Shown: piece after piece, positions 11,880-24,431 of the stretch | Position numbering within the stretch: position 1 is the stretch's first letter | How the letters are laid out: each line of letters begins with the position of its first letter | Assembly (NCBI RefSeq): GCF_027409185.1 | Contig: NC_084469.1 | Coordinates: forward strand, 37,265,293 to 37,329,292 | From: Cynocephalus volans | Taxonomy: Eukaryota; Chordata; Mammalia; Dermoptera; Cynocephalidae | DNA: 64,000 nt | Direction: 5' to 3' | The notes under the pieces: model-generated | The model's input: only the letters and a program-made list of their open reading frames with translations | Databases searched by the model: none | What the model was told of the DNA's origin: nothing | Program-made: the position numbers and the translations under genes

Positions 11880-12482
11880 AAAGTATATATATACTGGTGT
11901 GATACTGGCTTGGGTGGCCACTTTGGAAAAGAGTTCAGCAGTTCCTCAAAAAGTCAAACATAGTTATCATATGACTCAGAAATTCCACTCCTAGGTATAC
12001 CCCAAAGAATTGACAACATATGTCCACATGGAATTTTGTATATAGATGCTCAAAGCAACGTTATTCACAATAGTCAAAAAGTGGAGACAACACAAACGTC
12101 CATCAACTGGTGAATGGATAGACAGAATGTGGTATATCCATACAAGGGAACATTATTTGTCTATAGACAGGGACGAAGGACTGGTACATGCCACAGTATG
12201 TTCAAACCTTAAAAACATTAGGTTAAGTGAAAGAAGCCAGACACAAAAGACCATGTAGTATGTGATTCCATTTGGATGAAATGTTCAGAATAAGCAAATC
12301 CGTAGAGACGGTAATAGATGAATGGTTGCCGGGGGCCGGGGACAGAAGTGAGGAGTGATTGGTGATGGGTTACAGGGTTGATAAAAAGGTTCTCGAATCA
12401 GATAGTGGTGATGGTTACACAAACTTGTGTATTTTTTAAAGGGTGTATTTTTAAAGGGTATGTAAATTATATCTCAATAAAA
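11880..12482 (+). mobile_element. LINE-1 3' end fragment
   Basis: Contains the L1M-type 3' sequence (TGGCCACTTTGG, CCACTCCTAGGTATACCC, GAATGGATAGACAGAATGTG) and ends in ATCTCAATAAAAA. Noncoding remnant in a MYH13 intron. Confidence 0.8.
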
Positions 12483-12728
12483 ATCTATCAAACAATGTGG
12501 AATTGTCTATCTTGTCCACCGAGAGGTCCTGTTGGCCTCCATAGAACTCAACCTTTTAAGGAAGAGGAGAAATAAGAGGAGGAGGAAGAATGAGGGAGAT
12601 CAAAGACAGCTGAATAAATCAAGCTCAACCTGAAGCTCGTGTTTGACAACTGGTTTTTCATAAGCAGCTTTGGGTTATGAGTAACCACACAGAGCTTTCC
12701 AAGGGGACATCAAAATACAGAATTTCAC

Positions 12729-13067
<339 letters not shown>

Positions 13068-13099
13068 CTATACCTCTGCATTGAATAAATGCTAATGGC

Positions 13100-13830
13100 T
13101 CCATGGTCTGGAGAAACCGGAATAGAACTTTGGTCCTGTAACTCTGGGGCTAGGAACACTGGAATGTAAGCTCTGTGTGCGCAAGGCTCTTGGTCTGTTT
13201 GCTGGATGACAGAACAGTACCAGATATATAGTAAGTGCTTAATTAAATTTGTTGAATAAAAGAACATAGAACGAAAGTATGTGTATATAAATGTAGCTCA
13301 CTTTTAGCAAGAGATTTACAAAAAACAAAGTAAAGTTACATATATAGCCATAAAATAATATGAGTCATATTTTAAACAATAACGTTTGGACTTCTCAGTA
13401 GCCGCCTCAGGAAGATATACTCATTCTAACATGACCAGCACTCAAAATGTTATGAGAATTTCTTTTTAAAAAGTTAATATCATCTCCTGTTTTCATAGTA
13501 ACATCCCTCCAGGGTTCCTGCTGTTCCATGGTCCCTCGTCCTTGGGTGTTTGGGCAAGCCTAATGGGTAAAAAATGTCACAGTCCTCGCTGGAGTTCCAC
13601 TCACATTCTTGGGGATAAAAGCCCTCGGATTTTAACCACTGAGACACCTCTTCAGGTGTCAGAAGAAATTCTGGGCACTCGCCCTGCCTTCACAAGGGGA
13701 CTCAGCCATCTATCTGAAGGCTCACAGCCTGGGGGAGTGGGATTAGGGGTACCAATCTATTAGCAAAGAAGAGTCAGAGCAGCAAGGTAAGGGTCGCAAC
13801 TGAGGAGGAGCTCTCCCTGGGGAGCCCATT
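13100..13830. other. MYH13 intron, no feature recognised
   Basis: Unique-looking sequence between coding exons 14 and 13. Frames present carry no family signature. Confidence 0.4.
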
Positions 13831-13837
13831 CTTCTAC

Positions 13838-14008
13838 CTTCTCGATGAGCTCAATGCAGGCAGCCAGGTCCATCCCGAAGTCGATGAACGTCCACTCGAT
13901 GCCTTCCTTCTTGTACTCCTCCTGCTCCAGCACGAACATGTGGTGGTTGAAAAACTGTTGCAGTTTCTCATTGGTGAAGTTGATGCACAGCTGCTCGAAG
14001 CTGTTGAA
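13838..14008 (-). pseudogene. MYH13: MYH13 coding exon 13: relay helix
   Basis: 171 bases encoding [20 protein letters not shown], the relay region, to [18 protein letters not shown] replaces the usual NSLEQL. Intact frame. Confidence 0.93.
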
Positions 14009-14125
14009 CTGAGTGTTTGAAATACCAAAGAGAATGAGTGAGTTTGAAAAATCCCCTCGGGATTCATCAAAGCAAACAGAAAGTAGAAGGGTCTTTTCCA
14101 GCCAGTTTTTACCCAAACAACTCAC

Positions 14126-14275
14126 ATCAAAGATCTCAAATCCAGCAATGTCCAAGACCCCGATGAAGTACTGCCTAGACTGCTTGGTGTCCAGCTGCTG
14201 GTTGACGCGGGTGACCATCCACAGGAACATCTTCTCGTAGATGGCTTTGGCCAGAGCACCTACCGAGCTGGTCAC
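14126..14275 (-). pseudogene. MYH13: MYH13 coding exon 12: switch II
   Basis: 150 bases encoding [20 protein letters not shown] to switch [11 protein letters not shown], which is intact. The acceptor TTCAAG is weaker than the usual CAG, but the exon length is exactly the family value. Confidence 0.92.
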
Positions 14276-15005
14276 CTTGAAGAAGGATCGCTCATTCAAC
14301 TTCCTCAAATTAGTGTTTTTATGGTTGCATTAAGTTGATACATGAAATTGACATCTTAAAGGTCAAAAGCAGTTGAATACTGGCAACTTCATATAGTTCA
14401 ATATAATATTAAATATTCCTCAGGGCGTTTGCCTAGCTCATGATGTTTCACTTTCTCTGAGAACTACCCCATTTACAAAGATAGTTTTCTAATAGCCCTG
14501 GCTATACCATATGTCTCCAGCCCCTGGCCATACTTTGTAGGACCAGAGGTGGACACATAATCCAGGTTGGGTGTCTCTCCTAAGAATTTGGAATCTGGAT
14601 TAAAAGACACTGGTCTCAATCTCAGGGTGAGGCTAGAAACATGGAAATGTAAACTTGGTGGCTATAGGGTGGCCATGGGCAGAAGAAATGGAGAAAGCTT
14701 ATCTGCCTAGCAAGGACACAACAGAGAAAGAGAGAGATGTCAGCCCATGGAGCCCCACAGAAGGAGCTGGAGAGAGGCTGCCCAGCTCCAGAGGGCTCTT
14801 CGTCTCCTGGTTCTAGGCCCTCACAGAGCCCAAAGGGCACTCTTTGATTTGCATTCATTGAATTATCCCTGAGGCCTAAAAAATGAACCCCCCCCCCCTT
14901 AATGCTATAGCCAGTTTCATACGTACTTCTGGCATCTGCAACTGAAAGAACATTAAGGTGATGGTTAAAATAGCAAAATCTCTCAATTCACAGCATCTCC
15001 ATTAC

Positions 15006-15124
15006 CTGCTGGACATTTTGCCCTTTAGTGACATACTCATTCCCAACCTTCACCCTTGGACAGCACAGGCCTTTGAGCATTTCTGCAGAATTCAGACCCA
15101 TCAGGTATCCAGCTTTGTCGGCCA
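15006..15124 (-). pseudogene. MYH13: MYH13 coding exon 11
   Basis: 119 bases encoding [20 protein letters not shown], then [20 protein letters not shown]. It is in frame with both neighbouring exons. Confidence 0.92.
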
Positions 15125-15607
15125 CTGTAGACAGAGAAGAAATGGCATCAGCTGTGAAAGTGTCCAGTCAGGCCCTGGCTCCTCCCAAAAAGGTTTTCTA
15201 TAATCCTTTTTGATGTTTTTATGTTCTCCTCTGTGTACCAGGCCGGATTTGTACAGTTTCAGTCCTATAGTCCAGGGGCCTATGGTTCTCAAGAACTTCC
15301 AATTTGCTTCCTACATGCAAACTTTACAATGATAATCTTCTTGATAGGTCTTGACCTACTGATATTTCAACTCCATAAAAAAAGGTATTAATTACATAGC
15401 AATATTAGAGTCTGATAATACATCAAAATGGTTTGTAAGTGAAGGAGGCACCATCTGGATAGCTGACAATATATGTTAGGTCTGATACATGTTTTTTTCA
15501 AGGTTCTCCACCCTTGATGAGCCTGACTGCTGACACATTAATGCCAGGTGGTCACATATACTTCCCCTGCTACTTAGAGTGTCAGTGGCTTCTGTTGCCA
15601 CCACATA

Positions 15608-15689
15608 CGAGGGTACTTCCATAAGTTCATGGAGGGATTTGTATTATCTTTTCATTCTATTTTTCCATGAACTTTTTGAAGCACCCTCC
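15608..15689. mobile_element. TA-flanked mariner-like MITE, copy 1
   Basis: About 82 bases; the left end CGAGGGTACTTC is complementary to the right end GAAGCACCCTCC, and it is flanked by TA on both sides. Confidence 0.65.
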
Positions 15690-15779
15690 TACATTCTAAA
15701 TTCATCCTGGCACTTAAGGCCTTCCCAAACTGATGCCATAAGAGTCACTTTTTCATTTTCATCTCTTACGAATCCACCA

Positions 15780-16154
15780 CTGCTGCAGATTGGATGCCTC
15801 CCTGCCCCGCCCCCCCCCAGTCTCTTTCCATGGTAATGGAAAGACGGAGCCTTAAAGAGGTGATTAGATTGTAGGACCATACTGTAGTGAATGGATAATA
15901 ATGGTAGTCAGGGGTGTGGTTCTAGGTTCTTTAAAAGAAGAGCACATGAGAGGTTAGTCTGTCTCTGCTCCACTGCTTTCTGCCCTGTGAGACCCCCACA
16001 TTGCTGTAAAGCCAACACTGAAGAAGACTCACCAGATGTTTTCCCTGAACTTTGGACTTCCCAGCCTCCGAAACTGTAAGCAATACATTTGTTTTCTTAT
16101 AAATTACCCAGTTCCGTGTATTTTGTTATAAGCAACAGAAATGGACTAATACAG
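15780..16154 (+). mobile_element. MLT1/MST-type MaLR solo LTR
   Basis: Shares GGAGCCTTAAAGAGGTGATT-like, ACTTTGGACTTCCCAGCCTC-like and TAAATTACCCAGTTCC blocks with the LTRs at 9712 and 28871, and ends AATACAG. The left part is eroded and contains a C-run. Confidence 0.7.
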
Positions 16155-16214
16155 CTACACATATCCTGTTCTATAGCCAAAGTGGGCCACTCTATGTCCC
16201 CCAGTCCCCATTAC

Positions 16215-16400
16215 ATTTCTTACTCTGCCCCCTTACTCATAACATTCTTCTGCCTAGACTGTCCTCTCCCTCACATCTTTCAGAATCCTACCCATCCTTC
16301 AAAGTCCAAGGTCAGTACCCCCTACTCTAGGAAGCCTTCCCTGATTACCCCAGTCAGAAGTGCTTCCTGCCCCAGACACTTTGAGTTTCTCTCTTGTTAC
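16215..16400 (+). mobile_element. LINE-2 fragment
   Basis: Contains CTACCCATCCTTCAAAGTCC and GGAAGCCTTCCCTGATTACC, typical of L2 3' regions. Confidence 0.55.
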
Positions 16401-16419
16401 TTAGCATGTACAGTGTGAT

Positions 16420-17240
16420 GGGCAGGATGCTAGGGTGGGTCCCAAGACTTGTGCCCCCTGTACATGCCTTGTATAATCTCTTCCACTTGAGTGTGCGTGG
16501 AACCTTTGAATATGATGGAATGTCACTCTCATGATGAGGTTACTAATCAGTTGACTGAGTTAATTAAAAGAGAGATTATCTTGGGCATACCTAACCTAAT
16601 CAGGTGAGCCTTTATGGGACACTGATAAAGTCATGTAGATTTTCCTGGGCTTTAAGTCATGGCTACAGTTCCCTTTTATTACCTAAGGGTTTAAAACACA
16701 TTGCATCACACACTGTAGAGATGTAATCAAAGGTAGAATTATCAGGGATGACCCATGTTGCCAGCCTTTTACTTAGGGAACTGGTCAGAAGCATTGTGAG
16801 AAATAAGAGGACCAAAGAGTAGGACCTACGGGGAGGGGTGAGTCCTATCTCTGTTCAGCCCCTCCTGCTGCCCTCTGCTCTATTTCCAGGCCTCTTAGGG
16901 ATGAGGCAGAGGGTGATGGTGGGGTCAGCCAGGTAAGAGTTATGAGAAAGAAGATTTGTTCAACAAGACCTTGGTTCAGGGTCAAGTTCAACAAATGTCA
17001 GGGTTGGAAGTGACAGGAGGTAGGAAACTTGGTCCCCACTTTACCAAAGGCCTCACTTTAGGCCAGAATGATTAGGACAGTATCCTGGACATTAGCAATG
17101 ATGCACACAGGGAGAAAGTGAGGTTCACTTAACAGTATCCTCTCATAAAAGTTTACTGTAAAAAAAATAGGCAAACTGGGATGGTGAGAGATAGTGGAGC
17201 GGATGGTGATTATTCATTCCTAAGAATGCTTTCTGTTTTT
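16420..17240. other. MYH13 intron, mostly unassigned
   Basis: The left part (to about 16640) reads like an eroded interspersed repeat; the remainder shows nothing I recognise. Confidence 0.35.
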
Positions 17241-17259
17241 AAAGAATTCACTAAATAAG

Positions 17260-17429
17260 GGCCGGCCCATGGCTCACTCAGGAGAGTGTGGTGCTGATAA
17301 CACCAAGGCCCCGGGTTCAGATCCCTATATAGGGGTGGCCGGTTAGCTCACTTGGGAGAGCGTGGTGCTGACAACACCAAGTCAAGGGTTGAGACCCCCT
17401 TACTGGTCATCTTTAAAAAAAAAAAAAAA
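17260..17429 (+). mobile_element. ERE tRNA-derived SINE
   Basis: GGGCCGGCCCATGGCTCACT head, two tRNA-like blocks with GGTTAGCTCACTTGGGAGAG (a pol III A-box-like motif) and GGTTGAGACCCC (B-box-like), then an A15 tail. It is flanked by an imperfect duplication of AAAGAATTCAC (17241 and 17427). Confidence 0.85.
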
Positions 17430-17620
17430 GGAATTCACCAGATAGAGTGGAATAATGGTTATCAGAGGCCAGGAGGGGAGAAGTGGTAGAATAATGGGTA
17501 CAAAACCATGCTCTCTACCCTAAGTGGATCACTGGGCAGTATATGCATGTATGGAAACAACACACTGTACCCCACAAATATGTACAAGTAAATCTTAAAA
17601 TATTTTACATTTTAAAAAAA
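17430..17620 (+). mobile_element. LINE-1 3' fragment
   Basis: AATAATGGTTATCAGAGGCC, GGGTACAAAACC and GTACCCCACAAATATGTACA blocks of an old L1 3' end. Confidence 0.6.
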
Positions 17621-17687
17621 GCTTAAGATGGAAGATAGATTTAAAAGATGTAAAATAAAGGTTTCATATTAAACTGAATTATTAAGG

Positions 17688-17745
17688 AGATTATATATAT
17701 ATAATATATATATATAATATATATAATGAATTCATATATATATAA
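17688..17745. repeat. (TA)n microsatellite
   Basis: Interrupted TA repeats just upstream (plus coordinates) of MYH13 exon 10. Confidence 0.9.
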
Positions 17746-17946
17746 AAGAATTCACCCCAGTAGGAGTCTTTGAGTGAGTGCACTTCCCAGTGCATGTGCA
17801 ATGAGCTTCAGACAACCCAAATTTGGTTTATACGGTTTTGGAAGAGCATCTCTAAGGATGAATGCAAAGTTTATCTCACGTGGCCTAGTCCACACATGAA
17901 CACAGGTGGAGAGTCAAATCTTGGTCCCCTTCCCAGAGGCGGTCAC

Positions 17947-18085
17947 CTTCAGTGCCGTCCGGCTCGGCCTGTTCCTCTCGCTGCTTCTTCTTGAACTTCA
18001 TGTTCCCGTAATGCAGCACGGCCGCCGTCAGCTTGTAGATCCCCACCTTCTCCTCTGAGCTGAAGCCCAGGATGTCAATGGCATT
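17947..18085 (-). pseudogene. MYH13: MYH13 coding exon 10
   Basis: 139 bases encoding [20 protein letters not shown] to [15 protein letters not shown] replaces the usual LTGAV. The donor is GTGACC, weaker than consensus. Confidence 0.92.
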
Positions 18086-18234
18086 CTGGGAGGAAAAACA
18101 AAAAAGGACAGCTGTCACAGCAGGACTCAGGGATTCACAGGTAGCTTTTACCTGGCAAAGACGCCCCTTCCTTTTTGAGACAGCATTTGAGAAAGAGCAG
18201 ATGCTAGCAGAGCCCTTTCTGTGTATCGGAGTTG

Positions 18235-18400
18235 GGTTGGCACCATCCATGTGTTATCTCATTAAATCCCCACGAGGACCCTCTCAGTGTATGGAGTTTT
18301 CCAAATTTCCAGATTTGTATGAGGGGAAGTAACCTGCCCCAGGTAACAGAAAGGATGTGATAAGACTGGGACTGAGGTCAGGGCTCTGTCGGTTCAAAGC
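18235..18400 (+). mobile_element. MIR SINE fragment
   Basis: TCTCATTAAATCCCCACGAG and AGTAACCTGCCCCAGGTAAC are MIR-like. Confidence 0.5.
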
Positions 18401-19310
18401 CTACAGTAGTTGCCTGTTTGGTTTTATAACCACATTGCCCATTTTTTACCACAAAGGTTTCCATGAAAACATTGTTCTCTGGCGTACATGTGTTGATTAT
18501 GTAGCAGGCTTTGCAGCTTGAGCCTAAGCAGTGCCCACTGGTGGGGTTAAAACATGTCTGGACATGTCTGGTGAGCTGGCAGGAGAGACCTAGGAGGTCA
18601 ACACCAGCAGGAGCTCCTGGGGTGGTGCCCCCTATGGGGGAGGAAGAACCCATGCCAGGAGCTGACTGAGGGGAGGAGCCATTCCCAGGCCATGATGGCC
18701 AACCCTTGAATCCATCCCATCTCAGGGGTGCATATATCTGTGCTAGGGAGGGGTCGCTGTAGGTTAAAAGAGAAAGAACTTTTTCACTAAACCATGAAAG
18801 GAGTCCAGGGAAAGTATTACTGCCTGGGGAGCCTCTAGGAGAGTGCCACCTCTAGGGGAAGGGGGCATTCTCTCTCCATTTCACCATAAACCATCATCCA
18901 GGAGAAGCTCCGTGAGAGGAAGGAATAGCACCTGGCAGCAGGGAACCTACAGTGACTTTTAGAATTCCTTAGGACAGCCTTTCTTGGGGGCTGCAGGCCA
19001 TGCATCAGTCATTAACCTGGCCTCTTCTGTGATCGCAAGTTGGTGAAGACTGGGGAAACCTGGTTAAAAACATATAACCACTAGACTTAAGTTAACTGAA
19101 GTTTATTTGATCCTGAAATTTTTCTACTTGCCTTAAAACAATTGGCATCACCTGGAACTGTCACACCCCCGAAGGCTAAGAAGCTGAGCACTGGGCAATG
19201 TCCCTAGGAGGAAGAACAAGGCTTCTTTCCACAAGCTCTTGCAGCTTCTGTGTGGGCAGAGCCAGCATAGGTGGCAATAAATTGCAAAGAGATGGTGTGT
19301 TTTAATTAAA
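18400..19310. other. MYH13 intron, no feature recognised
   Basis: Unique-looking sequence between exons 10 and 9, with no exon-like signal. Confidence 0.4.
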
Positions 19311-19314
19311 AATG

Positions 19315-19570
19315 CAAGTTTTGGGGTCGGGCAGACCTGGGTTCAAACACTCTCTCTGTCATTTTCAGACTCTGCGTCTTCAGGCAAATTATGTTTTGTT
19401 TTGTTTTTTAAGACTCAGCTTCCACATTTATGAAATGGGAGCAATAGTGGCACCTTTCCCAGACATGTTTTTGGGGGCTTAAATGAGATAATGCAGGTAA
19501 AGCCAGTGCCTGGTGCATGTTAGTACTCAATGTATTTAGTTATTATTATTGTTGTTATGATTATCAACCC
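19315..19570 (-). mobile_element. MIR SINE
   Basis: GCAGACCTGGGTTCAAAC, ACATTTATGAAATGGGAGCA and AATGAGATAATGCAGGTAAA form the complementary MIR profile. Confidence 0.65.
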
Positions 19571-20062
19571 TGCAAATATTCCTCAAAAATAAAGGCCAGG
19601 AGGCCTGGCAGGTACAGTCAGGAGGTGGGTGCCTAAGTCGAGAAGCCTATGGTGGTAAGTAGAAGGAAAAATAGAGAGACTGCTACAGAGCGGGGTTTTT
19701 TTTTTCTGCTTCATACTTTTTCATATTTTCTAAATTTTCTTGAACAACCATGTATGGTTTTATAATCTAAAAACTTCCAACAGATGTTAGGTTAAAAACC
19801 TTATAAATGCAAAACTTTATTCCAATTAAAATACTGGGGAATAGAACTGAAAACCTGTCGTGGAGAACCCTCTGGATTCCCATTTCAGAATCTTGTGAAG
19901 TAGAGCTGAGAGGGGAGGGAAGCAGTCTGTACCAATTCTCTGAGATCTTGTGTCTAATCACTTAGCATCCCTGGATGCTGTTTTTCTCATTAGCTCACTA
20001 AGGTGCCTCTCAGATCATAAACTCAACAATTCTATGCATAAACAAGTAAATAAAATGCTTAC

Positions 20063-20166
20063 ATCAGTGGCCAACAGTTCTTCACTGTCATCGATGCTGG
20101 CTACGGTGACCTCCCCTTGGCTCAGGAAGGGGAAGTCAAAGGGGTTGGTTGAAATCAGAAGCAGGT
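20063..20166 (-). pseudogene. MYH13: MYH13 coding exon 9
   Basis: 104 bases encoding [20 protein letters not shown] to [14 protein letters not shown] follows Leu rather than the usual Val. Intact frame. Confidence 0.92.
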
Positions 20167-20274
20167 CTGTGAAACAGGAGGATCCCTTTAACATTCCATC
20201 GCAACTTACCCTGGGCTTTTCTCCCCCACTATCACTGCTTTAGAAGATTAGAACGATATATCCCGAGAGCTTAC

Positions 20275-20373
20275 CAATGAGTTCTGGCTTCTTGTTTGAC
20301 ATGATTTGGTAAAAAATATGATAGCTTCTCTCACTGGATAACTGAAATGTCACTCTGGATTTTTCCAAGAGAT
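20275..20373 (-). pseudogene. MYH13: MYH13 coding exon 8
   Basis: 99 bases encoding [20 protein letters not shown] then [12 protein letters not shown]. Intact frame; donor GTAAGC. Confidence 0.92.
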
Positions 20374-20462
20374 CTAAGGTAACAAACAATAATGCGATTT
20401 CAGGATCCCGAGAGATGCTTTGTGGCCAAAGACGAAGGGATTTGCAGAGTGGCTGGACTCAC

Positions 20463-20526
20463 AGGTTTCAATGCCCGCTGATGCCAGCTTTCCTGTGGCT
20501 CCGAAATGAATCCAAATGAACTTTCC
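20463..20526 (-). pseudogene. MYH13: MYH13 coding exon 7
   Basis: 64 bases encoding GKFIWIHFGATGKLASAGIE plus T. Compared with the family GKFIRIHF and SADIE, Arg is Trp and Asp is Gly; both positions are normally invariant. The frame and splice sites are intact. Confidence 0.9.
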
Positions 20527-20559
20527 CTGTCCAACGGCAAACACCACAATTACTTGACT

Positions 20560-22280
20560 TGCGTGGTTTCTGTGGCTGGCCTCTTACAGGTGCTACCACC
20601 AATGGTTGGGAAGCGTAGGGTTGGGGAGTAAGTGATGCCAGAGCATGAGAACTTCCCTCCTCTCTGCCTGTCTGGTGCCCAGAGTCCCCAGGCGAGGTCA
20701 GCCAAGTCTCGGGCAGCTCTACCCACAGCGCCTGACCCTGCTCCTCCAGCACCTTCTCCCACCCTCTGCTGGAGACCACTTCACTCTTGACTGCCTCCTT
20801 GGTTTTTATCCTGCCCTCATGTACCTGGATTCTTAAACTCTTTGTAATACCTTTAAACTGATCACTTTTCTTTCTTTCTTTTTCTCCCCCCTTGGGTGCT
20901 GCTTTTGAGAGTTCTTCCTCAGTTTCACATACTGCTCTGCTCACTACAGGTAAATCTAGCTCCCAGGCTCAGGCTCAGGCTAGGCTTTGTGGCTCCCAAA
21001 AGAACCACTCAAGGTCTAGGTTCCCTCCCTTTGGGGGAGTGAGAGGTAGCATTTTATATATACGTGTGTGCATGCGTGTGTGTGTACTTCTTTCTTATAT
21101 TATCTGCTTAATTGATCCCTCTACTACATTGTGAGTAAATTTGAGGGGAAAAAAATGTTACCTTGCTCATTCATTCAGAGTCTGGAATGTGGTCAGTACT
21201 CAATGGTATTCTCAATATTTTCTGAATGAAGCCTGAGAAGTTAGTGAAGGGTCAGTGGAGACATGTGTGAATTGTAAGTGTTGGGTCTTCCGTATTTTTA
21301 GCTGCTTAATGGAAGATGATGGAAGTCACCCCTGGCCTGCCAATGTTTGGAGGGTGGAAGGACAGAATAACCAGAATGATTGTGACTTCTGGGTCAGGGC
21401 CAAGAGGAGAGGCCTTTGAACTAAAGAAATGTGAGTCATGATAGGGAGTTCCTGAAGGCATTGTCTTCCACTTTATGGTGGTGCTGGGTTAGGGCAATAA
21501 CTGACTTGGTCCAAGCATGTGTAACACACCTCTGCTGTGTAACATGCACCCAGACCTCCAACAAGGAAGAGGGGTTTAGTTGTGTTCCTGGGAAGACAGA
21601 TGTGCAAATGGGCAGTGCGTAGGGCACAAAGAGCATATCCAAGAAAAGAAAGGTCAAGGCTAGAGCCATGGTCATTGATGGATGTATCTACTTTCTCATC
21701 AATAGCCATTTTGTCTCTGAGAGGTGACAACAGATGTGAGCCTTAGATTATCCAACTAGTGACATGTGTGACATTTTGATGTACTTTTGCAACTATAGGC
21801 ATAAATGACAGCTTCACCTCTGAGTACTTGCCCCACTAGTTGAAGTAATCTAGTGAAATTAAATAGAGGGCTGGATGTTCGTTTGTTTGCCAGGGTAGAA
21901 GTAAATACCTCTTTGGTTGAGCTAATCCTAAGAGAAATGTTGAAGGATGGAATAAATCCATCTATATCTTCAATATCAACATATTTCCAATTTTTGAGCT
22001 CGATTCCCGCGTTCACTAGGTCTTCCTTACTCCAGAGGCCTCCTGACTTGGAGAAGGTCAAATCTAACTTAATTTACACTAAGCCTTCATTGGCTAAGCC
22101 AATGGATATTGCTTAATTGACCTTTGCATTTTAAAGTGTTTCAACCTAGAGAGACCAATTTTAGTATAAAGGAATTTATCTCTACTTGTGAAATTTGAAT
22201 CACTGTGACTTCATGATGCTGTGAGGCAATATTGGTTAGATAGGGAAAGAGCCAAATCCTCTCTGCAGGAACAAACCAAC
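20560..22280. other. MYH13 intron, no feature recognised
   Basis: Apart from the TG run, no repeat or exon that I can support. Open frames on the complement at 20470-20940 are low-complexity or chance. Confidence 0.35.
21055..21088. repeat. Interrupted (TG)n
   Basis: TATACGTGTGTGCATGCGTG continuing as TGTGTGTAC. Short and imperfect. Confidence 0.75.
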
Positions 22281-22328
22281 ACTTTCTTCAAAGTGTATCA
22301 AAATATTTCAGTTGGGTAGACTGATCTA

Positions 22329-22526
<198 letters not shown>

Positions 22527-23127
22527 CTAATAATAAACAAGAAGAGGAAAAGAGAGGACTTTGGGCTGTTTTCTGAAGTAGCCCCTTGGTGACTGGAAAG
22601 TGAGTGCTCTGGGCAGGGTCCAGGGAGAAATGTCGACCAGCCCAGCCTGGGGGCCAGTGCAGATGTGTGGAGGGTCCCACAGCCTCACCCCCACCCCACC
22701 CAAGGATTCATCAAGGTTCCACCCTAGAGAGGCACTTATTAGCACAGCACTGAAGTGACTTCTTGTCATGCCAGAGTCCAGACCAGAACATTACCCCCTC
22801 CATCTTGACATCCAGACCACCTTTCTTCTCTGATAACATTTCATGATAAATCTTGAGGTTTGGGGACATGTACCTCTGTCACTGCATGCATCATGACCCA
22901 GCTAATGTCACAGACATTTGTGCTCAGAAGGAGAAATAGAATGAACGCAAGCAATGCTTGTGATTACATGATAGAAACAGTGGTTTCCCCAAAAGTTTTT
23001 TAAGCAGCCAAAAAGTACTCCAGGAGGATTGTTACTTAGAAGTCCACTATGGAGAGCAGGGTTTTCACCCTCACCCCCATGACTGCTTATCCTTCTGGCT
23101 CCAGAGCAGTTTGGAAACTATTGTCAA

Positions 23128-23318
23128 ACCCAGTGGTTCTCATGGTGTGGTCCCTGCACCAGCAGTACAAACATTACCTGGGAACTTGTTAGAAATGCAA
23201 AATATGAGGTCTCACCTAGACCTACACAATTAGAAATTCTGGGCTTGGGGCCCAGCAGTCTTGTTAACAAGCCCTCCTGGTGATTCTGATGTGTGCTCCA
23301 GTTTGAGAACCGCTGGTG
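23128..23318. mobile_element. MER5A-like hAT-Charlie MITE
   Basis: CCAGTGGTTCTCATGGTGTG at one end and GTTTGAGAACCGCTGG at the other form terminal inverted repeats; length about 190. Confidence 0.75.
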
Positions 23319-24319
23319 TAAACATTCCTTCTCCAGAAGAGTATGTGGAGTCTGTCAAGGTCGTCAAGGTCACGCAGCTGTTGCTGGTGGAGCCAGTGCT
23401 TGCACCGAGTCCCCGTAGGTGGAACCACTTCCTGCCTTGCCCCATGTGATACTGTGATATAATAAGAAATACATATTTTGGTCTTTGGCCAGTTTCCTGG
23501 CACACAACTCCTAAAACCCTTGGAATCTCGGAAGTGATAAGTGTCTTTTGTATGCTAATGAATGACTGATGGTTGGGGGCTCCTAGATAGCCTCAGGATG
23601 GTTTCCTGGTTACCAGGGGAACCAGCCTTGTGATTAGAAGGTGGGAACTTTCAGCCCCATCCCCCAACATCCATCCATCTTGGCTGGAGATTGAGCCAAG
23701 TATTTAATCATTCATGCCTACGTACTAAAGCCTCTATAAAAATCCTAACGCAAGAGATTCAGAGAGCTTCTGGGTTGGTGAACACTAGAAGGTCTCCGGA
23801 GGATGGTGCACCCAGAGTAGGGCTCCACGACACTTCCCCCATACTTTGCCCTATGCATCTTTTCCATCTGGCTGTTCCTGAGTTGTGTCCTTTATAATAA
23901 ACTGATAATGTTAGTAAAGTATTTCCCGATTTCTGTGAGTCATTATAGCAAATGATCAAAACTGAGAAGGGGGTTTTGGAAGCCCCTGGTTTAGAGCTGG
24001 TCTTTCCTAAGTTCAGGAGGCTTGGATTTTAGGCTGGTATCTGATGGGATCTGATTCTAACTCCAGGGAGATAATGTCAGGATTGAATTGAATTTTGGGA
24101 CCCCCAGTTGGTGTGTCCACAGAGAAGTGGAGAATTGCATTGTGTGGGAAAAGCCCACACATTTGGTGTTAGAAGTGTTCCATGTGAGAATACAGAAAAG
24201 AGAGAAAGAGTTTTTCCTATTTACCCATCTCGTGAGCACACGCCAGGCATACGCGTGGTGCTCACCCAGTGTGCAATTACACTTACTCTTACAAGCCTGC
24301 CGTGCATGCAGCTGCTCAC

Positions 24320-24431
24320 CTGCATTTTACATGGCTGCTGTTCCTTCTTCTTGTCCCCAGTAACTGCAATTGTTGCAAAGTACTGGATGACACGCTTGGT
24401 GTTCACAGTCTTCCCAGCCCCAGATTCTCCG
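24320..24431 (-). pseudogene. MYH13: MYH13 coding exon 5: P-loop and loop 1
   Basis: 112 bases. GESGAGKT is intact, followed by [20 protein letters not shown] and loop 1 ([10 protein letters not shown]). The glycine usual before KMQ is cysteine here. Donor GTGAGC. Confidence 0.93.

Noticed and set aside
13838..14308. Possible third frameshift, because the frame runs through an intron
   Set aside because: Both flanking exons have exact family lengths and GT-AG borders; the intron is simply open in that frame.
17260..17429. tRNA-like blocks with A- and B-box motifs
   Set aside because: They belong to a SINE with an A tail and target duplication; no cloverleaf of a working tRNA gene.
20468..20944. 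Minus-strand frame of 158 codons
   Set aside because: Overlaps MYH13 exon 7 in another frame and an intron rich in AG; no recognisable protein.
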